NCBI GenBank assembly: GCA_963739545.1
Contig: CAVUAT010000014.1
Location: 806,001-870,000, forward strand
DNA length: 64,000 nt
Origin: CAVUAT01 sp963739545
GTDB taxonomy: Bacteria; Actinomycetota; Thermoleophilia; Solirubrobacterales; 70-9
Direction: 5' to 3'
This document shows positions 7,421-15,829 of this stretch, piece after piece. The notes under the pieces were generated by a model that was given only the letters and a program-made list of their open reading frames with translations, had not been told where the DNA came from and did no database searches. Numbering within the stretch: position 1 is the stretch's first letter; each line of letters starts with the position of its first letter. A program made the position numbers and the translations under genes.

Positions 7421-8454
7421 CTAAGTGGGCCGCCTCTGGGCCTCCGTCGCTGAAGACCTCGCTCGGCTCTTCGGCCGCAGGAAGACGATCTGGCCCTCCT
7501 TGAGCTCCAGCTCGTCGACCTGCTCGCGGGTGAGCTGGACCGAGAACTGCTCGCCGTCCTGGAGCGTCAGCTCGACGCGGACCTCGAAGCCGAGGTGGAC
7601 GATCGCGGTCGATCAGGGCCTCGATCGTCTTGCCGTTCGGCTCGTGGCGGACCTCGACGTCGTGCGGGCGGACCCAGGCGTCGCCGAGGCGGTGGGCCGG
7701 GCCGACGAAGCCCATCACGAACTCGGACGCCGGGTGCTCGTAGAGGTCGCGGGGGCCGCCGGACTGCTCGACCTTGCCGTCGTTCATGACGATGATCTGC
7801 TCGGCGACCTCCATCGCCTCCTCCTGGTCGTGGGTGACGAAGATCGTCGTCACGTGCACGTCGTCGTGGAGGCGGCGCAGCCAGGTGCGCAGCTCCTGGC
7901 GGACCTTGGCGTCGAGGGCGCCGAACGGCTCGTCGAGCAGCAGCACCTTCGGCTCGACCGCGAGCGCCCGGGCGAGCGCCATGCGCTGGCGCTGGCCGCC
8001 CGAGAGCTGGTTCGGGTAGCGCTTCTCGAAGCCCTGGAGGTGGACGAGCTCGATCAGCTGCTTGACCCGCTCGCGGATCTTGCCGCTGCCCTCGCCGCGG
8101 ATCTTGAGGCCGAAGGCGATGTTGTCGAACACCGTCATGTGCTTGAAGGCGGCGTAGTGCTGGAAGACGAAGCCGACGTTGCGGTCCTGCACGCGGGTGT
8201 GGGTGGTGTCCTCGCCGGAGATCAGCACCTGCGCCCGCGTCGGGCTGCTCGAGGCCGGCGATCACGCGCAGCAGCGTCGACTTGCCGCGAGCCGCTCGGG
8301 CCGAGCAGGGCGGTCAAGCCCGCCGTCGGGGACGTCGATCGAGACGTCCTCGAGCGCGACGAAGTCGCCGAACTTCTTGGTCACGTTCTTGACGGCGATG
8401 CCTGCCGCTCGCCTTCTCGGCGGCTTCGGCGAAATCAGCAGCTGCTGTAGTCAT
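7421..8454 (-). CDS. cysA: Sulfate/thiosulfate ABC transporter ATP-binding protein CysA, frameshifted
   Basis: Energises sulfate import at the inner face of the membrane. It is read from the ATG at 8454. The Walker A loop GPSGSGKST is recovered after removing an extra base near 8290. The main open segment holds the Q-loop FVFQHYAAF, the signature LSGGQRQRMALARAL, Walker B VLLLDEPFGALD and switch H (FVTHDQEEAMEVA). A C-terminal TOBE-like segment (LTREQVDELELKEGQIVF) reads in another frame and ends at 7421. There are at least four apparent indels, near 8402, 8320, 8290, 8240 and 7610. AAGGAGG precedes the start, which overlaps the cysW stop region, so it is the last gene of the operon. Confidence 0.9.
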
Positions 8455-8456
8455 GT

Positions 8457-9324
8457 TCAGGCCTCCTTGGCCGGTTGGGCGACGACCTGGAGCCCGAGCT
8501 CCTCATCGTCGTCGCCGGACGAGCGGCGGCGAAGCAGGTTCATCGAGAGCAGGATCAGCGACCGCCAGGATCGCCAGCACGATCGCCGCCGCGTAGGCGC
8601 CGGCGACGTTGAAGTTGTCGTACTCGTTCTGGACGAAGAGCGGGAGCGTCTCGGTCTGGCCGGAGATGCGGCCCGACGACGACGCGCGACCGCGCCGAAC
8701 TCGCCGAGCGCGCGCGCGGTGGCCAGGACGACGCCGTAGGTGACGCCCCAGCGGATCGACGGCAGCGTGACCCTCCAGAAGGTCTGCCAGCCGTTCGCGC
8801 CGAGCGTCGAGGCGGCCTGCTCCTGGTCGTCGCCGATCTCCTGCAGCACCGGCATCACCTCGCGCACGACGAACGGCAGCGAGACGAAGATCGTCGCGAG
8901 GACCAGGCCGGGCGTCGAGAAGATGATCTGGATGCCCGCTTCGTCGAGCGGCCCGCCGATGAAGCCGTTCGTGCCCGTAGACGAGGAACAGCGCGAGCCC
9001 GATCACGACCGGCGAGACGGCGAACGGCAGGTCGATCAGCGAGTTGATGAGCGCCTTGCCGCGGAACTTGTGCCGGACGAGCACCAGCGCGCAGAGGACG
9101 CCGAAGATCGTGTTCAGCGGAACCGCGATCCCGACGCAGACCAGCGTCAGGTAGAACGCGTGCAGGCCCTCCTCGCTGGTGATCGCGTCGATCGGCTGGC
9201 TGGATGCCGTCCTCGAAGGTCTCGGAGAAGATCATCACCGAGCGGGATCGCCAGCAGGAACGCGAGGTAGAAGAGCGCGACGAAGCGCATCCCGTAGCGC
9301 GCGACAGGGGCTAGGCGCGCTCAT
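8457..9324 (-). CDS. cysW: Sulfate ABC transporter permease CysW, frameshifted
   Basis: One of the two membrane permeases of the sulfate importer. Segments in different frames give the expected order: an N-terminal helix (FVALFYLAFLLAIP), FYLTLVCVGIAVPLNTIFG, the permease core LIDLPFAVSPVVIGLALFL, FVVREVMPVLQEIGDDQEQAA (the EAA loop that contacts CysA), ATARALGEFGAV, and a last helix before SMNLLRRR. About five frame changes occur between 9300 and 8560. The start at 9324 overlaps the cysT stop, and the stop at 8457 lies just before the cysA ATG. Length and motif order are otherwise normal. Confidence 0.88.
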
Positions 9325-10159
9325 GGCGGCTCCTCCAGCGTCCGAACAGGTTGAGCGCGAACAGGATCGCGACTGCGATGAACAGCAGGAGCACGGAGAC
9401 CGCCGCCGCCGCGGTCGTCGTTGTCGCTCTCGATGCGGCCGAAGATGTAGACCGACGCGACCTGGGTGTCGAAGGGGATGTTGCCGGTGATCAGCACCAG
9501 CGAGCCGAACTCGCCGATCGCGCGCGCGAAGGCGAGCGCGCAGCCGGCGATGATCGCCGGGGTCAGGTTGGGCAGCACGATGCTGCGGAAGATCCGGAAG
9601 TTGCTCGCCCCGAGCGAGGCCGCGGCCTCCTCCATCTCCTCGTCGAGCTCGTGCAGCACCGGCTGCACCGCGCGCACGACGAACGGGAGCGTCACGAACA
9701 GCAGCGCGAGGCCGACCGCGACCTTCGGTGTAGGTGATGTTGACGCCGATCGGGCTGTCGTTGCCGTAGAGCGCCAGCAGCGTCAGGCCGGCGACGATCG
9801 TCGGCAGCGCGAACGGCAGGTCGATGATCGAGTTGACGATCTTCTTGCCGCGGAAATCGTCGCGGACCAGGACCCAGGCGATCATCGTGCCCATCACCGC
9901 GTTGATCGCGACGATGATCAGCGAGGTGATCACGCGTCAGCTTGATCGCGGCGCACGGCCTCGGGCTCGGTGATCGCGTCCCAGAAGGCGCCGAGGCCGT
10001 CGTCGAAGCGAGCGAAAGACGACGGCCCCCAGCGGGATCAGCACGATGATGCTGAGCCACGTGAGGACGACGCCGCGCGTGAGCACCTCCCCGCCGAAGG
10101 GGAGGCTGAAGCCTCTCCTTCGGCGGGGTCGCTACCGCTGTGTCAGCCGGTGGCGTCAT
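9311..10159 (-). CDS. cysT: Sulfate ABC transporter permease CysT, frameshifted
   Basis: First permease of the sulfate importer. Clear blocks are WLSIIVLIPLGAVV, LIIVAINAVMGTMIAWVLV, IIDLPFALPTIVAGLTLL, LHELDEEMEEAAASLGASN (the EAA loop) and AFARAIGEFGSLVLITGNI. Frame changes fall near 10085, 9935, 9727 and 9415. The start is uncertain. The ATG at 10159 gives a polar N-terminus but needs a frameshift; a GTG at 10086 reads straight into the first helix and would leave a 40-base hairpin in front of the gene. The 3' end overlaps cysW by 14 bases. Confidence 0.85.
10089..10128. promoter_or_regulatory. Strong 40-base hairpin between sbp and the cysT core
   Basis: CCCCGCCGAAGG pairs perfectly with CCTTCGGCGGGG. 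Inside it, after one mismatch, GAGGC pairs with GCCTC around a TGAA loop. The result is a 17-bp stem. It lies 3' of the sbp stop and either in the first codons of cysT or, if cysT starts at 10086, directly before it. Intercistronic stems after binding-protein genes often hold back permease expression or protect the upstream message. Confidence 0.55.
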
Positions 10160-10179
10160 TCAGATGCTCGTCAGTCCCT

Positions 10180-11239
10180 CTACTCGAGCGGGGCGCCCTG
10201 GCTCCGGAGGATGTCCGTGACCTTGCCCGTCTCGTCGTTGAAGAACTCCTCGTCAGCCGAGGCCCAACCGCCGAAGTCGGCGATCGTGAACAGGCCGGGA
10301 ACCTCCGGGAACTTGTCCGTGTTCTCTGCGAGCACGGACTCGGTCACCGGGCGGTAGCCGTAGTCGGCGAAGATCTGCTGACCCTCATCCGTGAGGATGA
10401 AGTCGAGGAACGCCTGGGCGCTCTCGGGGTTGGACGCCTCGGTCGTGACGGCACCGGGGTTCTCGATCAGGATCGTGGACGGCGGGAATCACGTACTCGA
10501 GCTCGATTCCTTCGTCCTGGGCCTGGATGGCCTCGTTCTCGTAGCCGATCAGCACATCGCCCTTGCCGCTGGCGAACGTCTGCAGCGAATCGCGGGCGGA
10601 GTCGTCGAGGACGGAGGTCTTCTCGAGGACCGTCGCGACGGCGTCGAGAGCCTCCTGCTCGGACTTGCCGGCCTCGATCTGCGAGCCGTAGATGGCCATG
10701 ATGTTCCACTTCGCGCCGCCCGACGTCGCCGGGTTCGGCGTGATGATCTCGACGTCCTCGGTGAGCAGGTCGTCGAAGCTCTCGATGCCTTCGGGATTGC
10801 CCTCGCGCACGGAGAGAGTCACGACCGAGCTGCTGACGATGCCCTTGGTCGGACCGGCGTTCCAGTCCTCTGCGACCAGGCCGGCCTCGACGAGGCTCAG
10901 CATGTCGGGCTCGAGCGAGAAGTCGACGAGGTCAGCGGGCTGACCCGCTTCGACCGCGCGACGCTGGTCGCCCGAGGCGCCGAACGAGGTCGAGAACTCG
11001 ACGTCGCCGCCCGCGTCGGTGTCCTGGAAGGCGGGGATGAGCCCCTCCTCGAAAGCCTGCTGCGGGGTGGAGTACGCGACGAGGGCGACCTCGCCGCCGC
11101 CGCCGGAACCACCGGTGCCGGTGTCGTCGTCGTCATCTCCGCCACATGCTGCAATCCCGAGGGTTGCCGCAAGGGCGACTCCCGCGATCCCGAGCCGGGT
11201 GGCGATGCGCGCCCAGCGGTTGTTCTCCTTCTGAGTCAT
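10180..11239 (-). CDS. Sulfate-binding lipoprotein, frameshifted near its C-terminus
   Basis: Extracytoplasmic solute-binding protein of the sulfate transporter. Residues 1-32 are a lipoprotein signal with lipobox LGIAAC, followed by an acidic Asp-rich linker. The mature part has the Sbp/CysP pattern: VALVAYSTPQQAFE, FSTSFGASGDQ, ADLVDFSLEPD, TPNPATSGGAKW and a VLIGYENEAI block. A single frame change near 10488 moves the end into another frame that reads AQAFLDFILTDEGQ and DFGGWASADEEFFND to the stop at 10180. AAAAGGA precedes the ATG. It is the first gene of the sbp-cysT-cysW-cysA operon, as usual in actinobacteria. Confidence 0.92.
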
Positions 11240-11350
11240 CTTGTCCTTTTAGCCTTTTCTGAGTGGGTTAGTACACAAAGCGAGCGCCGCAAGGTAGCAG
11301 CTATCCCCACGTAGCGACTTGGAAAGGTTGGAAACCCGTCGGGATGGAGG

Positions 11351-11376
11351 TATTTCCCACTGGATAAGGGGAAATA
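11351..11376. promoter_or_regulatory. Inverted repeat upstream of the sulfate operon
   Basis: TATTTCCC and GGGAAATA form a perfect 8-bp inverted repeat with a 10-base centre, about 112 bases before the sbp start. It is AT-richer than its surroundings. It could be an operator for the nearby Rrf2 regulator or a terminator for the gene at 11400-11735 (convergent orientation is absent, so the operator reading is favoured). Confidence 0.45.
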
Positions 11377-11399
11377 GGCCCCTCCGGGAATCTCGCCGG

Positions 11400-11735
11400 C
11401 TAGCGCCCTACGGCCCGCTCGAGCTGCTTCTTGTTCATCTTCGAGCGGCCCTCGATGTTCTTGTCTTTCGCCTCCTCATAGAGCTGCTCGCGCGTGCGGC
11501 CGCGGGGGGCCTTTCGGTTCGACCGCAGCCCGCCGCGGCGCCCGGACGAGATGTCGTCCGTCGAGGTGCGCGAGCCCTGGCGCGACTCGCCGGCGCGGGC
11601 ACGCTCCTTGTTGACGGTCCTCGCCGCGATCTCCTCCGCCGCGTCCTCGGAGCGGCCTTTCTGCTTCAGGCCCTTCTTGATGTGCTCGTACTGGCGCGCG
11701 CGCTTCGTGCCCTTCTTCGTTCCACGCGGTGGCAT
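11400..11735 (-). CDS. Small basic Rho_N-domain protein (plasmid-stabilisation-like family)
   Basis: A 111-residue, very basic protein. The N-terminus (TKRARQYEHIKKGL, then AAEEIAARTVNKERARAGES) matches a short bacterial family often labelled plasmid stabilisation protein. The C-terminal 30 residues (REQLYEEAKDKNIEGRSKM, then LERAV) form a Rho N-terminal-like helix-loop-helix that binds nucleic acid in other proteins. The middle is Ser/Arg/Gly-rich and probably disordered. It stands alone between the sulfate operon and a radical SAM gene. The label plasmid stabilisation has no support here; a nucleic-acid-binding stress protein is a reasonable guess. Confidence 0.75.
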   Translation of the reverse strand: MPPRGTKKGTKRARQYEHIKKGLKQKGRSEDAAEEIAARTVNKERARAGESRQGSRTSTDDISSGRRGGLRSNRKAPRGRTREQLYEEAKDKNIEGRSKMNKKQLERAVGR

Positions 11736-11813
11736 CTCCGCCTCCTTTACGCAGTTGCGAGTGCGGTGTCCGTGTACCCCGCGATGGCGATCTGAACCCG
11801 CCCGGGATCCGGC

Positions 11814-12842
11814 TCAGAAGAGGCCGATCTGGCGCGGGGCCGCTTCGCGTTCGCGGCGCTCTCGAACCTCCTCGCGCTGCCGAGCCAGGCGCTCACGCAG
11901 GCTGAAGCGCGGGTCGCTCGATCGGTTCGACGAGCGGACGAGCTTGCCGATCCGCTTTCGCTCCGCGGGCGGCGCGTAGGAGCCGCCGGCGTAGAGGCCC
12001 TGGTAGCGCTTGACCAGCTCGGGGCGGGCGCTCGTCAGCCAGGACATGAACACCTCCTTGACGCCGGGCCGCAGGTGCAGCGCGATGCCGTTGACGAACG
12101 TGGCGCCCGCCTCCTCGGCGATCATGACGATCTCGTCGACCTGCTCGGGAGAGTCGTTGATCCCGGGCATCAGCGGCGCCACCAGAACACCCGACGGGAT
12201 CCCCGCCTCGTTCAGCGCCGCCACGGCCTCGAGCCGCTTGCGCGGATGGGGGGTGTGGGGCTCGGTCTCGCGCCACGCCTTTTCGTCGAGGGTAGGCACG
12301 GAGAAGTTGACGCTGACCTCGGCCACCTCCGCGAGCGCCTTGAACAGGTCCAGGTCGCGCATTGCGAGAGAGGACTTGGTCAGCACGGACGCGGGCGTCT
12401 CGGTCTCGCGCAGCGCCTCGAGCATCGGCGGCATCAGCCGGTAGCGCCCCTCCGCCCACTGGTACGGATCGGTGTTCGTCCCGAACGCGACCAGCTCGCG
12501 CTTCCAGCTCGGCTTGCGCAGCTCGGCGCGCAGCAGCTCAGGCACATTGACCTTGACGATGATCTCGCGCTCGAAGTCGGTGCCGGCGTTCAGGTCGAGG
12601 TAGGTGTGGGTGTTACGAGCGAAGCAATACGAGCACGCATGGGCACACCCCCGAAAAGCATTGACGGTCCAGTTGAACGGCAGGTAGCTGCCCGGCACCT
12701 TGTTCAAGGCCGACTTGGCGCGGACTTCGTGGAAGCGGGTGTCGAGAGCCTCGGGCGCGTCGAAGGTGCGCACCCGCTCGATGTCCATACCCGGGAGGGT
12801 CCGGCCGGCTTCTTCGGAGGTTCTCTGGGCGTCCCAGCGCAC
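11814..12842 (-). CDS. Rv2578c/SplB-like radical SAM protein
   Basis: A 342-residue radical SAM enzyme of the COG1533 (DNA repair photolyase-like) group. The Fe-S motif is C66-AHA-C70-SY-C73, after a FRG turn. Family blocks include HEVRAKSALNKVPGS, FGTNTDPYQWAEGRY, VLTKSSLAMRDLDL and a C-terminal Arg/Glu-rich helix. The GTG at 12842 gives MRWDAQ, the usual N-terminus of Rv2578c proteins; no ATG fits as well. A perfect LexA-type box (GAAC-GTAT-GTTC) directly abuts this start. From memory, the M. tuberculosis homologue is also LexA-controlled. A role in DNA damage repair is therefore likely, though the substrate is unknown. Confidence 0.88.
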   Translation of the reverse strand: MRWDAQRTSEEAGRTLPGMDIERVRTFDAPEALDTRFHEVRAKSALNKVPGSYLPFNWTVNAFRGCAHACSYCFARNTHTYLDLNAGTDFEREIIVKVNVPELLRAELRKPSWKRELVAFGTNTDPYQWAEGRYRLMPPMLEALRETETPASVLTKSSLAMRDLDLFKALAEVAEVSVNFSVPTLDEKAWRETEPHTPHPRKRLEAVAALNEAGIPSGVLVAPLMPGINDSPEQVDEIVMIAEEAGATFVNGIALHLRPGVKEVFMSWLTSARPELVKRYQGLYAGGSYAPPAERKRIGKLVRSSNRSSDPRFSLRERLARQREEVRERREREAAPRQIGLF

Positions 12843-12855
12843 GAACGTATGTTCG
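12842..12855. promoter_or_regulatory. LexA-type SOS box
   Basis: CGAACGTATGTTCG contains GAAC-N4-GTTC, a perfect palindrome matching the actinobacterial/Bacillus-type LexA box. It sits in the 54-base gap between two divergent genes, touching the GTG of the radical SAM gene and 42 bases before the ATG of the opposite gene. Confidence 0.75.
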
Positions 12856-12896
12856 CATAAGTGGCGGCGGTTATCCAGGGGCGCGATACTGCGTAG

Positions 12897-13508
12897 ATGG
12901 AGGATTCCGCCGCCCCGAACGAGCTGCACCCCGCAGAGCACCGGGCCTATCGCGAGCTCTATGCCACCGCCCGGCATCTGGTCAACCGCTGGGACCGGCT
13001 GTGCCGGGCGCTCGAGGGGACGCCCTACGCAGAGGTGCTGGAGCGCGGCAGGAACCGTGTCGAGCAGCTGCTCACAGCCCTCGGTCCGACGACCGCGGCC
13101 TACGGGCTGCATGGCGGCATCGCGGCGCAAGGGGTCGGCGCGCGACTCGCCGACGTGCGCGGCGCAGTGACCGACCGCTCGGTCGACACCGGGATGGTGA
13201 TGCGCCTGGCCGTGCTCGACATCGAACACGTCACGACCCTGCTCGGCCAACTCGGCGCGCTCGCGAGGGCGCGCTCGGATGTGAGGCTCGCCGCGTTCTG
13301 CGGGGAGTGGGAGGCCGCGATCCGGCCCAAGGTGAGAGCGACCCGCAAAGCCGCGATCTCGCTCGGGGACTCTCCGGACCTCGCGGCCGCGCCGTTGGAC
13401 GAGTCATTGCTCGGCCGCGCCGCCCACAGCCTCGGCTGGGTGCTGGGGTCCGTCGGCGAGGCCGTCGACCGGGTCGCCGCTCAGCGCAAGGACGACCCGG
13501 CCGACTAG
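12897..13508 (+). CDS. Conserved-looking helical protein of unknown function, possibly SOS-linked
   Basis: A 203-residue soluble protein, mostly helix, rich in Ala, Arg and Leu, with no signal peptide or membrane segment. Notable blocks are RHLVNRWDRLCRALEGTPY, DRSVDTGMVMRLAVLDIEH and LGWVLGSVGEAVDRV. I recognise no family. GATACT at 12885-12890 lies seven bases before the ATG, so the message may be leaderless. The promoter region contains the LexA box shared with the divergent radical SAM gene, which hints at damage induction. Its 3' end overlaps the thiG stop by four bases. Codon use matches neighbours. Confidence 0.7.
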   Translation: MEDSAAPNELHPAEHRAYRELYATARHLVNRWDRLCRALEGTPYAEVLERGRNRVEQLLTALGPTTAAYGLHGGIAAQGVGARLADVRGAVTDRSVDTGMVMRLAVLDIEHVTTLLGQLGALARARSDVRLAAFCGEWEAAIRPKVRATRKAAISLGDSPDLAAAPLDESLLGRAAHSLGWVLGSVGEAVDRVAAQRKDDPAD

Positions 13509-14477
13509 AGCTCGGGCCGGCCCTCGACCGGGGTGGAGGCCTCGGCGTGCAGGCGCTTCGGGATCCGCCCCGCGAGACGCGCGGCGTGCCCCGCCTCGAC
13601 GGCGCGACGCATCGCGACGGCCATGCCGGCTGGATCCTCGGCGCGCGAAACCGAGCTCGCGAGCAGCACTCCGTCGCAGCCGAGCTCCATCGCGAGCGCT
13701 GCGTCCGAGGCGGTGCCGATGCCCGCGTCGCAGATCACCGGGACCCCAGCGCGCTCGGTGATGATCTGCAGGTTGTAGGGGTTTCGAATCCCAGCTCCAG
13801 AGCCGATCGGCGAGCCCAGCGGCATCACCGCGGCGCAGCCGACGTCCTCGAGGCGGCGGGCGAGGATCGGGTCGTCGTTGGTGTAGGGCAGCACGGTGAA
13901 GCCCTCGTCGACCAGGCTCTCGGCGGCGCTCAGCAGCTCGACGGCGTCGGGCAGCAGCGTGCGGTCGTCCCCGATCACCTCGAGCTTCAGCCAGTCGGTC
14001 TCGAACGCCTCACGGGCGAGCCGAGCGGTCCGGACGGCGTCGCGCGCCGTGAAGCATCCGGCCGTGTTCGGCAAGGTGAACAGGCCGAGCCGGTCGATCA
14101 GCTCCAGCACCGACCCGTCGCCGTTCGGGTCGACACGGCGCAGGGCGACGGTGACGATCTCCGTCCCCGAGGCGATCAGCGCCTGCTCCATCTGCTCCAG
14201 CGAGCGGAACCCGCCGCTGCCGACGATCAGGCGCGAGCCCCAGCTGCGGCCGCCGAGCTCGAACTCGGGCGCGCCGCCCTGGATCGCGGCGACGACCTCA
14301 ACGCTCTGGCCCTCGGACAGCGATGTGGTCGTCCCACTCGGCGGCTGGGACGACCTCGCCGTCGACGGCCACGGCTACCCCGCGCGGGCCGCGCGTCGGT
14401 CCCGCTGCTTCGATCGCGGCTGCGACCGTCGCACCGTCGGGGACGATGGCGCCAGTCCCGTTCAGCTCGATCCTCAT
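13505..14477 (-). CDS. thiG: ThiS-ThiG fusion: sulfur carrier plus thiazole synthase, one frameshift
   Basis: Makes the thiazole phosphate of thiamine. Residues 1-68 are ThiS (MRIELNG start, VVAAIQGG end). One extra base near 14328 breaks the ThiS frame; removing it restores EWDDTSLSEGQSVEVV. After the Gly-Gly at 67-68 there is no stop: the frame runs on through APEFELGGRSWGSRLIVGSG into ThiG, with the Schiff-base Lys at about 164 (DWLKLEVIGD) and a GIGTASDAALAMELGCDGVL phosphate site. The fused length is about 323 residues. Such bifunctional ThiS-ThiG proteins are known, but the Gly-Gly is then internal. Downstream of thiO behind a TPP riboswitch. Confidence 0.9.
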
Positions 14478-14529
14478 CGAGAAGCCTCCCACCGGGACGG
14501 AGGTCTGCGGATGAGGACCCTGTAGGGCC

Positions 14530-15693
14530 TCACGCCATAGCCTCCGAGGGAGAATGGACCCCGTCGGACGAGCTGAAGCGGCCAGGGGCGAACCCCTCGA
14601 GATCGAGCGGCGGTGGATCGCCCGCGAGTAGCGCCGCGACGGCGTCCGCCGTGACAGGGGCGAGAAGCACGCCGTTTCGATAGTGGCCGGTGGCGAACAC
14701 AACAGCCGGATGGCTCTCGGCGACGCCGATGAGCGGGGCGTTGTCGGGCGTCCCGGGGCGAAGGCCGGCACGGGCCTCGAGCATATCCAGCTCGGCGATA
14801 TCGGGCAGCACCCGGTAGGCCTCGCGAAGCAGCTCATGAACGCCGCCTGCAGTGACGGCGGTGTCGAACCCGCGCTCCTCGAGCGTGGCGCCCACGAGCA
14901 GCCGCCCGTCGGAGCGCGGCACGATGTAGACGCGCTCGCCCGCGACGATGCGGTCGCACAACGGCTCGCCCGACCCGCGGAGGGTGAGGATCTCGCCCTT
15001 GACGGGCCGCACGGGCGGGCGGAGCTCTGCGGGCAGCCACTCGGCGGATCCGCTCCAGCAGCCGGTGGCGACGACCAGCCGCTCCGCATCGAACCGGCGG
15101 CCGTCCGCGACCCCGACCTCGATCCCGTCGCCGTCGATGCGAGCCTCGGTCACCTCGGCGCCGAGCTCGATCGAGCCGCCGAGGCCCGCGATCGCCGCTG
15201 CGAGCGCGGATGAAAGAGCGACCGGGTCGGCGGCCCCCTCGTGGGGTGCGTGCAGCCCGGCTGTGACCTTGGTCGCGAGCCCTGGCTCGAGCTCGCGACA
15301 CTCGCTCGGGCGGAGCCACTGCGAATCGAGCTCGAGGCTACGGTGAAGGTCGTGGCGGCGACGGAGCTCGGCGGCCTCGTCGCGGTCGAGCGCCACGTGG
15401 AGGGCACCGATGCGGCCGTAGCCGGCGGGCTCGCCACTTTTGTCGGTGAGCTCGGCCGCGAAGTCGTCCCAGAGCCGCATCGAGTGCAGCCCGAGCTCCA
15501 GCAGCGACTCCTCGCCCCACGAAGCCTCGCCGACGGGGGCCAACATCCCGGCGGCGACTCCCGTCGCGCCCGCGGCAAGAGCGTCGGATCGCTCCAGGAC
15601 GCGCACCGAGAGCCCGCGCTGGGCGGCGCGCCAGGCACAGGCGAGGCCGATGACGCCGCCGCCGGCAATCAGCACTTCGTCTCGTTCTGCCAT
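14530..15693 (-). CDS. thiO: Glycine oxidase ThiO
   Basis: FAD enzyme that oxidises glycine to dehydroglycine for thiazole synthesis. The N-terminal dinucleotide motif is VLIAGGGVIGLACAWRAA; GYGRIGALHVALD and the C-terminal RAGLRPGTPDNAPLIG and GHYRNGVLLAP blocks are typical of ThiO/DadA oxidases. Its 387 residues are a normal length. The ATG at 15693 follows GGAGG by six bases, so the in-frame upstream codons are not needed. First gene after the TPP riboswitch; the ThiS-ThiG fusion follows after 52 bases. Confidence 0.92.
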   Translation of the reverse strand: MAERDEVLIAGGGVIGLACAWRAAQRGLSVRVLERSDALAAGATGVAAGMLAPVGEASWGEESLLELGLHSMRLWDDFAAELTDKSGEPAGYGRIGALHVALDRDEAAELRRRHDLHRSLELDSQWLRPSECRELEPGLATKVTAGLHAPHEGAADPVALSSALAAAIAGLGGSIELGAEVTEARIDGDGIEVGVADGRRFDAERLVVATGCWSGSAEWLPAELRPPVRPVKGEILTLRGSGEPLCDRIVAGERVYIVPRSDGRLLVGATLEERGFDTAVTAGGVHELLREAYRVLPDIAELDMLEARAGLRPGTPDNAPLIGVAESHPAVVFATGHYRNGVLLAPVTADAVAALLAGDPPPLDLEGFAPGRFSSSDGVHSPSEAMA

Positions 15694-15705
15694 CTGCGTC
15701 CTCCT

Positions 15706-15795
15706 TCCCTGCACCGGCATTACCCGGATCAGGTTCCTACGGTCGGCGGCGCCGTCGCCGCCCTCTCAGCCTTGGTGGGCTCCCGTGTTCATCTC
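15706..15795 (-). ncRNA. TPP riboswitch (THI element)
   Basis: On the minus strand the leader carries CTGAGAGGG, a variable GC hairpin (GGCGGC...GCCGCC), and ACCTGATCCGGGTAATGCCGG, the two conserved arms of the thiamine pyrophosphate aptamer. It ends a few bases before the thiO ribosome site (GGAGG), which fits control of translation start. It governs thiO and the ThiS-ThiG fusion. thiE, on the other strand, begins 35 bases beyond it. Confidence 0.95.
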
Positions 15796-15829
15796 CAGGA
15801 TACCCCCGCGGATTAGGCTTCAAGCAGAG

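Noticed and set aside
6896..10500. True pseudogenisation of Rrf2 and the sulfate transporter
   Set aside because: All motifs survive on both sides of the breaks, the breaks are mostly single bases, and they cluster; this fits sequence error better than decay.
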